Part shown: positions 56,041 to 64,000 of the stretch, in pieces
How positions within the stretch are numbered: position 1 is the first letter of the stretch
How the letters are laid out: the number at the start of each line of letters is the position of its first letter
Virus record (IMG/VR): IMGVR_UViG_3300032579_000009
Coordinates: 31,184 to 95,183 of that record
Direction: 5' to 3' (one strand)
Source of the DNA: a virus
DNA length: 64,000 nt
Notes under the pieces: generated by a model
Told to the model about the DNA's origin: nothing
What the model saw: only the letters and a program-made list of their open reading frames with translations
Databases searched by the model: none
Made by a program: the position numbers and the translations under genes

Positions 56041-57513
56041 ATGGCATACGTAGGTATACAACCAATTACCCAAACCCTGGCTACTAGTAACCAGTTTTTT
56101 AGTGGTGATGGTACAACCGTAAACTTTACTCTACAACAAAGTGTTGGTAGAGCTTCTGACTTGATTGTACAGGTTGGCAGTACCTTACAAGTTCCATTTA
56201 CCAACTATGTAGCCGCAGGATCAAGTTTAACTTTTGTTACCGCACCAACTGCTGGTACAAACAATATTTCAGTAACATATCTAGCTGGCGCACTTAACAC
56301 TATCAACTTAACAGCCAACGTTTATCCATTGGGCACTAACGTTGCTCCAAGTATTTCAGGCATTGGTGCAAGTACCACAGGTATTTACTGGCCAACAACT
56401 ACATCTTTAGGTGTAACTGCCGCAGGTCAAAATACTATTGTATTTTCAGGCACTCCAACAGCAACCAGCACTACCTCAGGTGCACTACAGGTCAAAGGTG
56501 GCGTTGGTATTACAGGTGCAACTTATGTGGGTGGTACTATATATGCTACCAGCACAACTGGTTCAACTAACCAATCAACTGGCGCACTGGTAGTATCAGG
56601 TGGGGTTGGCGTAACTGGATCTATGTATCTAGGCGGGTCAATGACTGTAGCTGGATCATTTACAGTTGCTGGTGCGTTTAATACCACAGCTACTAACAGT
56701 TTAACAGTTAACGATCCATTCTTATTCTTAGCTAATACCAACGTAGGTAACGCAGTTGATATTGGTATTGCTGGTACATACAATGATGGTACAGCGCAAC
56801 GCTACACAGGCCTATACAAAACAGCGGCAGACGGTCGTTGGAGATTGTTCAGTAACTTAGTTACTCCTCCAGGCACAACAGTTACTACCAGTGATGGTAG
56901 TTATGTTTATGCTGACTTGTGGATTGGTAATGCTAACGTTACACAAACTAGTACTTCGACCAGCAGTCAAACAGGCGCACTACAGGTTATGGGTGGCGCG
57001 GGTATTCGCGGAGCTATCTATGTCAACAGTTTAAACAATGCTATTGCTATTGGTAACGGTGGCACAGCTGGTCAAGGCAATATCGGTACAAGTGGCGCTG
57101 GCTTTAATATTATCTACGCACAGGCAACCACAGCACAATACGCTGACTTGGCAGAAAAATATTTAGCTGATGCCAAATATGCTCCAGGCACAGTGGTATC
57201 ATTTGGTGGTGAACAAGAAGTCACACAATCAACAGTTAACATGGACACACGTATAGCTGGTGTAGTGTCTACACAACCAGGATACATCATGAACGAAGGT
57301 TTAGAAGGTAACTATGTAAGTACAGTTGCACTTTATGGTCGTGTTCCTTGTAAGGTTCAAGGTCATATTAACAAAGGTGATATGTTAGTTTCAGCAGGTA
57401 ACGGATATGCACGTGCAGAATCTAATCCAGTTGTAGGGTCAGTAATTGGTAAGGCCTTAGAAAGTCACAATGACTTAGAAGGTGTTATTGAAGTAGTAGT
57501 GGGTAGAAACTAG
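56041..57513 (+). CDS. Fibre-like virion protein with C-terminal chaperone/peptidase-type domain
   Basis: 490 residues. N-terminal FFSGDGTTVNFTLQQSVGRAS domain, middle repeats of GALQVKGGVGITGATYVGG type, and a C-terminal domain (~365-490): QYADLAEKYLADAKYAPGTVV, RIAGVVSTQPGYIMN, VQGHINKGDMLVSAGNGYA. The C-terminal region resembles the G2-peptidase/IMC-like tips of phage fibres. Probably a trimeric fibre. Same repeated unit GALQVxGGxG occurs in the 61886 gene. Confidence 0.75.
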   Translation: MAYVGIQPITQTLATSNQFFSGDGTTVNFTLQQSVGRASDLIVQVGSTLQVPFTNYVAAGSSLTFVTAPTAGTNNISVTYLAGALNTINLTANVYPLGTNVAPSISGIGASTTGIYWPTTTSLGVTAAGQNTIVFSGTPTATSTTSGALQVKGGVGITGATYVGGTIYATSTTGSTNQSTGALVVSGGVGVTGSMYLGGSMTVAGSFTVAGAFNTTATNSLTVNDPFLFLANTNVGNAVDIGIAGTYNDGTAQRYTGLYKTAADGRWRLFSNLVTPPGTTVTTSDGSYVYADLWIGNANVTQTSTSTSSQTGALQVMGGAGIRGAIYVNSLNNAIAIGNGGTAGQGNIGTSGAGFNIIYAQATTAQYADLAEKYLADAKYAPGTVVSFGGEQEVTQSTVNMDTRIAGVVSTQPGYIMNEGLEGNYVSTVALYGRVPCKVQGHINKGDMLVSAGNGYARAESNPVVGSVIGKALESHNDLEGVIEVVVGRN

Positions 57514-57521
57514 GAGATAGT

Positions 57522-57926
57522 ATGTCATACATTGGACAAAGACCACAAGTAGGTAATTTCGTTAAAATTGACGATATTAGTTCACAATTTAACGGTGTTA
57601 CTGTGACATTTAACGTTACAGTATCAGGTGCACCATACACACCAGGTAACCCAAACGCTACTATTGTTGGCCTTGGGGGTGCAATACAAAACCCAGGGGT
57701 TGACTATTTCTTCAGCGGCAGTACTATATCATTTGCTATAGCACCAACTAGTGCCAACAACGGTAAATTTTTCTGTTTGGTATTAGGGGATGTATTAAGC
57801 ATTGGTACACCTAGCAACAACAGTATTACAAATGCAATGTTCCAAGCAAACACAATTCAATATGGTTCATTTGCATCAACGACAAAAGCTACACTGTTAG
57901 CTAATTCATTATTATTTGGGGCATAA
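57522..57926 (+). CDS. Fibre-associated small virion protein
   Basis: 134 residues: VTFNVTVSGAPYTPGNPNATI and FSGSTISFAIAPTSANNGKFF resemble the N-terminal domain of the 56041 fibre (FFSGDGTTVNFTL...SSLTFVTAPTAGT), so it is a related head or base domain without the repeats. Preceded by ATAGGAGATAGT-like sequence. Confidence 0.65.
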   Translation: MSYIGQRPQVGNFVKIDDISSQFNGVTVTFNVTVSGAPYTPGNPNATIVGLGGAIQNPGVDYFFSGSTISFAIAPTSANNGKFFCLVLGDVLSIGTPSNNSITNAMFQANTIQYGSFASTTKATLLANSLLFGA

Positions 57927-57929
57927 AAC

Positions 57930-60900
57930 ATGGCAAGACAAGCAATTAAACAATACATATTTGTACCAGGCAACTCAGGGGTTGGCTATGTGCAGATACC
58001 TGGCAACTATTCAAATGGTCAGGTCATAGCGATCTTAGATGCTACAGCACAGACATTCCTTTACAACTTTGCTGATGCAACTTTACAGGGTGTGATTACT
58101 TGGACACAAGGTCCAAACAGTAACTTCCCAACTAGTATTGATGGTGTAACTACTATTACTTTAAACCTTAATACTACACAATATCCTAGTACTGATAAAT
58201 TAGCCGTTTACGTTGAAGCTCCATATCAAGTAGATCGCCCATTTGCTCGTGATGCAGTTGAACGTTTACGTGTAGCTAACCCACAGTCACTAATTGACGC
58301 TGACTTTGAGTACGGCTTACAAAACACTAAATGGCAAAGTCTATTTACTAACAATGATAACCCAAGTATCTATGAAGTTCCAGGTTCAGACGTTTATGCT
58401 AACACAATTTCATACATTAGTTTCTTAGGTAACAGCCTAACATCAGGTGCGGTGGCAGCTGGTTCAAGTAACGTACAGATTATTTCAAACGGCTTTTCAC
58501 AAGCAGGTCCAGGTAACAACCAACCTAACTGGACACAAAATGACTTTGCACTATTATTAAACAGTGACCCTGTGGGCAAACCAACACTGACCACATACTT
58601 AACAACCAACGTAGCTTCGCAGAACCAACGTGGTCTAACAGTGGTTAGCTCAACTGGATTTAATCCAGGTGATAACGTTGTATTGATTTATGCTAATGCA
58701 CAAGGTGTTACAGCAACTACATCAACAACTAGTAGCTTGACAGCTGGTCAAACAGCGTTAGCAGTAGCTTCAGGTACACCTATTGTCAACGGTAGTATGA
58801 TTGCTGTTAACACTGGTAACATACAATATCCAGTAGAATTGATGGTAGTTACAGCAGGTGGCGGCACAAGTTCGCTAACAGTGGTGCGTAACAGATGGAA
58901 CACTAACTCAGCCAACATTGCTATTGCTTCAGGCGCAGGTATTAGTGTGGTTGGTCAAGCAGAAATGGCCAACGTGGTCAGCGTGCCAAACTCAACAACT
59001 ATTAACGTTAACCGTGGCTACCAAAATACATCACCACAAGACAGTATGTACGCTAATACTATTATTACCAAAGCCTACTGGGACGCAGGTGGAGTAAGTG
59101 GTACCAACGTTGAAATTGTACAGATGACAACAATTGGTACAGCACAGGCTAACATTGCGCAGTTTACACGTGGTGCGATGGGCACAACTCCAATAGCACA
59201 AGCAGGTGCAGGCAGTTTAGTTTTACGTTTATCAGGTATATTCACAGCTGGTAATACTAGTGTTCCATTGGTGGCTATGAACTTAAAAGGTCATAGTTTC
59301 AATAAATTCTCAGCTATTAGCACACAAAACCACTATACTCCTGTAACAGAAGGACAATATCAAGTCAGTGATGTGTATACTAACTATCTAGACTATGTAC
59401 CTAAGAACCCACCAAATACAGCAATTGGTTATCAAGTTAACCGTTGGGACACTTATATTCGTTATGCAGGCTTCTACGGTACAGCTAGCTTGCCACAACT
59501 TTCATTTACCACAGATGGTGCTAACCCAAGTACAATTACAGCTACTAGTGCTTATGCACATGGTCTATCACCAGGTACACCAATCTTAGCTAACATAGCC
59601 GCTTCAGGCGGTACAGTATTTGGTTTTGGTCCAGCGGTGATTCAGACTATTCCAAGTGCAACCACGTTTACATTTGTGGCCAGAGGTACTGTTACGGGAC
59701 CTGTTACAGGTGCTTGTTATGTACGTCCAAACTCATTCTTCACACACCGTGCGGCAGACGGTGGGGTTAACCTAGGTACTGGTACACCACACCATGGTGC
59801 GGCAGCAGCTAGACAGACTAAGAAATATTTCCGTTACCAATCTGGTAAAGGTATTATGTGGACATCAGGTACACTGTTAGGCAGTAACTTTGACATTACC
59901 AGCATCTCTGCTACAGGTACAGGCGTTGGTAACGTTATTAACATTACCACAGACACAGAACATCAACTACAAATTGGTGCTAATGTTTTAGTGCAACAAA
60001 TCAACACTCTAGGCTATAATGGCTACTATCTAGTACAACAGGTTACTGGATTTAATAGCTTCCAATGTAACGTAACCACACCTTTAGGTAGTACTACTCC
60101 GGTAGTGGGTAACCAACCTAAAATAGCTACAGTTACCTGGGCAGGTGCGAGTGTACGTGCTGGTTTGTTTGATGATCAAAACGGCGTGTACTGGGAAAAC
60201 AACGGAGTAACAATCAGTGTAGTCCTACGTGCAGCTACATTCTATATGACAGGCACAGTGTCAGTTGAGGTTGCTACTAACTTGTGTGCAGGTGACGGTA
60301 CTTGCTTGTTTACACAACAGTTTGTTGCAGGTGATAAAATTATCCTACGCGGTATGACACACACTGTAACATCAGTTATTGACGACAACAACCTAACAAT
60401 TAGTCCAGTATGGCGCGGCTTAACTAACCAAGTGCGTATTAAACCAAGTAAAGTTATTGAACAACGTTATCCACAAAAATATTGGAACCTTGATCGTCTA
60501 GACGGCACAGGTCCAAGTGGTTACTTGTTAGATGGCACTAAGATGCAGATGTTGATGATTCAGTACACATGGTACGGTGCTGGTTTCATTGACTTTGGTG
60601 TTCGTGGCCCACGTGGTGATTATATTTTCTGCCATAGAATTATGAACAACAACTTTAACTATCAAGCATATATGCGTTCAGGTAACTTACCGGCACGTTA
60701 TCAAGCGATTAATGATACACCATATCAAATCTTGTTAGGTAACAGTGCTACCTATGGTGCTAACTATAGTGGCATTACATCAAGTGATACGACATTCTAT
60801 ATACAAGATGCTACACACTTCCCAACACCAACACCAACGCAACCAGTGTGGGTATTGATTGATAACGAAATATTAAAATGTACAGGTATTACCTACGGTA

Positions 60901-61808
60901 ACATTGTTTACTCACCAACTACTTACAGTAACGTACAACCAGCTACAGTAACAGGTGTGACACGTGCAGCTAGCTTTAACCTGTTCCAAGACGGTAAAAA
61001 CACTACATTCTCAGCAGGTAATGCTCAGCCACATAGTGCTAACGTTTCAGTACGTGTAATTAACAGTACATCAGCACCGAGCTTGAACCACTGGGGTAGT
61101 GCAGTTATCCTAGACGGCGGCTTTGACACTGACCGCGGTTACGCTTATACGTACTCAGTAGCTAACGTTGCGTTCCCAACAGGTAGTTCAGCAACATCTA
61201 GCACTATTACAGCGTTTGCAATGCGTCTAGCACCAAGCGTAAGTAATCAAATTCCAGGTGACTTAGGTACACGTGATCTAGTTAATCGTGCGCAGTTGAT
61301 TCTACAAAACATGATTATTAACTTCTCTGGTAACAACGTCAGCCAAACAACTGGTGCACGTTACCTAGTTGAAGGTATTCTAAATCCAAATAATATCAGT
61401 ACTACCAGCACAACTTGGAGTTACTTATACAACCAGGCATTTAACGCACAGAACAATCCATCAAGTGCTATTCAACCAAGCTACACACAGGTGGCTTCAG
61501 GTAATATCTTAGGCGCAGCTCAATACACTGGTTCATTGAGTTTCAATGGTTACAGTTACGCTAGTGGTGGTACAAGTTGGGCCACAGGTGGTGAACGTTT
61601 GTTTGCGATTCCAGTTAACTATACCAACTCAGGTCAGCTAGACTTGAGTCAAGTTAAACAGATTGGTAACAGTGGTATTCCAGGATTTAACATCTATCCA
61701 GACGGTCCAGAGTTACTAGCTATTAACGTTACTGCTCTAGTACCAACAGCAGCTGGTGTTAACGTTACAGGTGAAATTCAAGTTCAGTGGAACGAATCAC
61801 AAGCATAA
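57930..61808 (+). CDS. Giant structural (tail or baseplate-associated) protein
   Basis: 1292 residues, the largest gene here. Rich in Thr, Asn, Gly and Val with long strand-forming stretches; contains YVEAPYQVDRPFARDAVERLR near residue 95 and, in the C-terminal half, GFIDFGVRGPRGDYIFCHRIM and TRDLVNRAQLILQNMIINF. Such very large beta-rich proteins form tail fibres or baseplate appendages in T4-like aquatic phages. No catalytic motif is recognised. Followed by a strong terminator. Confidence 0.7.
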   Translation: MARQAIKQYIFVPGNSGVGYVQIPGNYSNGQVIAILDATAQTFLYNFADATLQGVITWTQGPNSNFPTSIDGVTTITLNLNTTQYPSTDKLAVYVEAPYQVDRPFARDAVERLRVANPQSLIDADFEYGLQNTKWQSLFTNNDNPSIYEVPGSDVYANTISYISFLGNSLTSGAVAAGSSNVQIISNGFSQAGPGNNQPNWTQNDFALLLNSDPVGKPTLTTYLTTNVASQNQRGLTVVSSTGFNPGDNVVLIYANAQGVTATTSTTSSLTAGQTALAVASGTPIVNGSMIAVNTGNIQYPVELMVVTAGGGTSSLTVVRNRWNTNSANIAIASGAGISVVGQAEMANVVSVPNSTTINVNRGYQNTSPQDSMYANTIITKAYWDAGGVSGTNVEIVQMTTIGTAQANIAQFTRGAMGTTPIAQAGAGSLVLRLSGIFTAGNTSVPLVAMNLKGHSFNKFSAISTQNHYTPVTEGQYQVSDVYTNYLDYVPKNPPNTAIGYQVNRWDTYIRYAGFYGTASLPQLSFTTDGANPSTITATSAYAHGLSPGTPILANIAASGGTVFGFGPAVIQTIPSATTFTFVARGTVTGPVTGACYVRPNSFFTHRAADGGVNLGTGTPHHGAAAARQTKKYFRYQSGKGIMWTSGTLLGSNFDITSISATGTGVGNVINITTDTEHQLQIGANVLVQQINTLGYNGYYLVQQVTGFNSFQCNVTTPLGSTTPVVGNQPKIATVTWAGASVRAGLFDDQNGVYWENNGVTISVVLRAATFYMTGTVSVEVATNLCAGDGTCLFTQQFVAGDKIILRGMTHTVTSVIDDNNLTISPVWRGLTNQVRIKPSKVIEQRYPQKYWNLDRLDGTGPSGYLLDGTKMQMLMIQYTWYGAGFIDFGVRGPRGDYIFCHRIMNNNFNYQAYMRSGNLPARYQAINDTPYQILLGNSATYGANYSGITSSDTTFYIQDATHFPTPTPTQPVWVLIDNEILKCTGITYGNIVYSPTTYSNVQPATVTGVTRAASFNLFQDGKNTTFSAGNAQPHSANVSVRVINSTSAPSLNHWGSAVILDGGFDTDRGYAYTYSVANVAFPTGSSATSSTITAFAMRLAPSVSNQIPGDLGTRDLVNRAQLILQNMIINFSGNNVSQTTGARYLVEGILNPNNISTTSTTWSYLYNQAFNAQNNPSSAIQPSYTQVASGNILGAAQYTGSLSFNGYSYASGGTSWATGGERLFAIPVNYTNSGQLDLSQVKQIGNSGIPGFNIYPDGPELLAINVTALVPTAAGVNVTGEIQVQWNESQA

Positions 61809-61828
61809 TTGCAGTATTGTGTTAAAAG

Positions 61829-61852
61829 AAATAGGACCTCAGGGTCCTATTT
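61829..61852 (+). terminator. Rho-independent terminator
   Basis: AAATAGGACC / GGTCCTATTT ten-pair stem with four-base loop, followed by TTCTT. Confidence 0.88.
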
Positions 61853-61856
61853 TCTT

Positions 61857-61864
61857 GATAAATA
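61857..61864 (+). promoter_or_regulatory. T4-late-type motif GATAAATA
   Basis: Octamer just after the terminator, 21 bases before the ATG at 61886. Confidence 0.45.
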
Positions 61865-61885
61865 CTAGATAATTAAGAGAGCATT

Positions 61886-64000
61886 ATGGCGTTAACCAGA
61901 ATTAATCAGGCACAGGTTTTTAACGACGAGTGGAAACAACCAGTCAATGTGGCCACTACCGCTGACGTTGGTAACCTATATCTAGGTAACACACAACCTA
62001 ATACTGTTGATGGAGTATCAACATTCAACGGTATGCGTATTCTAGTAAAAAATCAAACCACAGGATCACAAAATGGTATCTGGGACGTTGTAACTCCTGG
62101 TTCTGGATCAAATGGTTGGTGGATACGCACCACAGACGCCAGCAGTAATCTGTTTATCAAGAGTGGTATGACTGTGGTATCTACACAGGGCAATACCTAT
62201 GCTGGTCAAGAATTTCGTTTAACCACAGCTGATCCTATAGTACTAAACAACACAAGTTTAACATTTCAACTGGTGTCAGGTATTCCTGGCGGTGGCAACA
62301 CACAGGTACAGTTTAATGACACCGGATTCCTAAGTGGGACAACAGCATTTACCTACAATAAAGTGTCAAACGTAGTAACGGTCTCTGGTAATCTAACTGT
62401 TGGCAATGTTTATAATCAGGGTAGCGAAACTATTCTTGGTCAGCTGTCAGTTGGCAGTACCATCACTGTCACAGGCAATATATTACCCAGTGCCAACGTT
62501 ACCTACAACCTAGGATCGCCAACACAGAAATTTAAGAGTGCTTACTTTAGTGGCAACACTGTGTACATTGGCAGTGAGTCGATGGGCGTTGACCCAAGCG
62601 GTACTTGGCAGTTTAGCAGTAATGGATCCACAGTAACTTTAGGTGCCAACGCTACATTCAACCCGCCAAGTATTAACGTAACTGGTAATGTATCATCAGC
62701 TATCGATAACACAGGATTATTAAATTCATCAGGTAACGTCTTAGCCAATACTGTTTCAGCTTATGCATTAAGTGGCTTAATTACCACAGCTGGTCAGACT
62801 AATATCACTTCAATTGGTAATCTAACATCATTGAGTGTAGGCGGCACTAGTACCTTTTACTCAGCCCCAATTATTACCCCAACTACTAATGCCACTACCT
62901 TAGGCACAGGTGCACTAATTGTACAAGGTGGTGCTAGCTTTGCTAAAGACGTATATATTGGCGGTAACTTATATGCGGCTAACGTAGTTAGTATAAATTA
63001 TAGTTACTTAACAGTCAACGATCCGTTGATCTACCTTCAAGGTAACGTATATCCCTATAACTTTAGTATTGGATTCTATGGTCACTTTATTGGCGGGCCT
63101 GCCAACACATACGCACATACTGGATTTGTACGTTCGTGGACTAATAATGCTTGGTACTTGTTTAGTAATATCGCTGAACCTATTGCAGGCAATGTCAACG
63201 TCAGTGATGGTAATATAATATATGATCCTATTTACACAGGTTCACATACTGTGGTTGGATTTATTAATGCTAATGGTAATGTCTCAGCTAGTACAGTCAA
63301 CGCTGGGCAAATTAATACCACAGGTAATGTACTAGCCACTAACGCAGTACTTAACGCATTGACAGTTAATGGTGTGATTAATGCCAGTGGTAACATCTTA
63401 GCTGGCTTTGGTGTGTTCAATGGATTAACTACCAATAACGGTTTAACTGTAAACGGCGGTTGGATTAATAATGCCGGCAATATTGTAGCCACAGGCGGTA
63501 TCTTTAACTCTCTAACAGTTAATGGGTTGATCACACAAGGTATTACCACAGCCAATACCGCAACTGCAATATTTACACACGGTAATGATACTAACTTCCA
63601 ATTAACAGCACAGAATGGTGTATTATCAAATGCAACCGGTTCAGAAGTAGCACGCTTTGGTATTAACTACAATACAGCAGGTTGGGATAGCTTTACACAA
63701 TATGTACGTGGGGCGTCAAGTCAAAATGGTTACCTAAGTTTCTGGGCAGCTAACGCACCAATAGCTAATGTACAGTCTACTGGCTTAACTGTAACAGGTG
63801 TTATAAACGCATCAGGTAACATATTATCAACTGGTGCCGTACACAATACCCTAACAGTCAACGGTACAGCAAGCACCAACGTAGCTTCAGTGGCTTCTAC
63901 AATACTTGCTGGTGCTGTTGGTGTTACTGGTAACATTATTGCCAATGCCAGTGTTATCTATGGTAACACTTCAGGTGGCTATGGTGTGCGTCAATTCTTT
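61886..64000 (+). CDS. Long tail-fibre protein, truncated by the window edge
   Basis: An uninterrupted frame of 705 codons runs off the right edge. The start MALTRINQAQVFNDEWK and the next ~100 residues (FNGMRILVKNQTTGSQNGIWD, GNTYAGQEFRLTTADPIVL) match the N-terminal attachment domain of many phage tail fibres. From ~170 onwards come shaft repeats such as GNLTVGN, LTVNGVINASGNILA, with GALIVQGGASFAKDVYIGG. Likely a host-recognition fibre, possibly expressed from the late motif at 61857. Confidence 0.8.
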   Translation, partial: MALTRINQAQVFNDEWKQPVNVATTADVGNLYLGNTQPNTVDGVSTFNGMRILVKNQTTGSQNGIWDVVTPGSGSNGWWIRTTDASSNLFIKSGMTVVSTQGNTYAGQEFRLTTADPIVLNNTSLTFQLVSGIPGGGNTQVQFNDTGFLSGTTAFTYNKVSNVVTVSGNLTVGNVYNQGSETILGQLSVGSTITVTGNILPSANVTYNLGSPTQKFKSAYFSGNTVYIGSESMGVDPSGTWQFSSNGSTVTLGANATFNPPSINVTGNVSSAIDNTGLLNSSGNVLANTVSAYALSGLITTAGQTNITSIGNLTSLSVGGTSTFYSAPIITPTTNATTLGTGALIVQGGASFAKDVYIGGNLYAANVVSINYSYLTVNDPLIYLQGNVYPYNFSIGFYGHFIGGPANTYAHTGFVRSWTNNAWYLFSNIAEPIAGNVNVSDGNIIYDPIYTGSHTVVGFINANGNVSASTVNAGQINTTGNVLATNAVLNALTVNGVINASGNILAGFGVFNGLTTNNGLTVNGGWINNAGNIVATGGIFNSLTVNGLITQGITTANTATAIFTHGNDTNFQLTAQNGVLSNATGSEVARFGINYNTAGWDSFTQYVRGASSQNGYLSFWAANAPIANVQSTGLTVTGVINASGNILSTGAVHNTLTVNGTASTNVASVASTILAGAVGVTGNIIANASVIYGNTSGGYGVRQFF

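Overview
The window reads as part of a large, AT-rich tailed phage genome, most likely a T4-like myovirus of a Gram-negative aquatic bacterium. Evidence: long repetitive fibre-type virion genes at both ends, densely overlapping small genes, T4-late-type TATAAATA motifs before virion and membrane genes, many near-consensus TTGACA-N17-TATAAT promoters, free-standing HNH and GIY-YIG endonucleases, and 28 tRNA genes. A split (permuted) tmRNA, bS21, Hsp20 and curli genes recall the marine myophages of SAR11 and OM43 bacteria, from memory of published descriptions; no search was possible.

Layout. 1-2700: minus-strand operon of small paralogous proteins and a DNA methyltransferase. 2800-8170: virion/fibre genes and a membrane coiled-coil protein. 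8235-12975: bS21, DnaK, Hsp20, ClpS, a nucleotidyltransferase and an exonuclease. 13050-18770: a curli-like operon (CsgF, CsgG, three curlin-repeat proteins, one FecR-domain protein). 19055-21461: small paralogs, a glycosyltransferase, an RNA polymerase omega homologue and a FeoA-like protein. 21741-29773: tRNAs for all 20 amino acids, interspersed with endonucleases, small genes and a tRNA-like RNA at 21911-22005. 29788-33929: lipoprotein, CHASE2 adenylate cyclase, radical SAM protein, PBP7-like peptidase. 33926-36004: small membrane proteins on the minus strand. 36062-48378: glycosyltransferase-like proteins, sugar dehydrogenase, 2OG oxygenase, amidinotransferase, radical SAM protein, UV endonuclease, zinc finger, ClpP and an asparagine-synthase-like protein. 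48473-51090: small genes. 51100-51400: split tmRNA. 51540-55298: ParB-like protein, HNH, GroES, GroEL. 55429-64000: virion and fibre genes running off the right edge.

Three themes stand out. First, the phage carries its own proteostasis and translation kit: DnaK, Hsp20, GroES/EL, ClpS, ClpP, tmRNA, bS21 and a full tRNA set; dnaK, hsp20 and groES share an almost identical leader/ribosome-binding element. Second, it carries a compact curli secretion and amyloid operon. Third, several genes begin exactly six bases after a TATAAT box, implying leaderless mRNAs. Host signalling and transcription are also potential targets (omega subunit, DksA-like zinc finger, class III adenylate cyclase, dual-specificity phosphatase).
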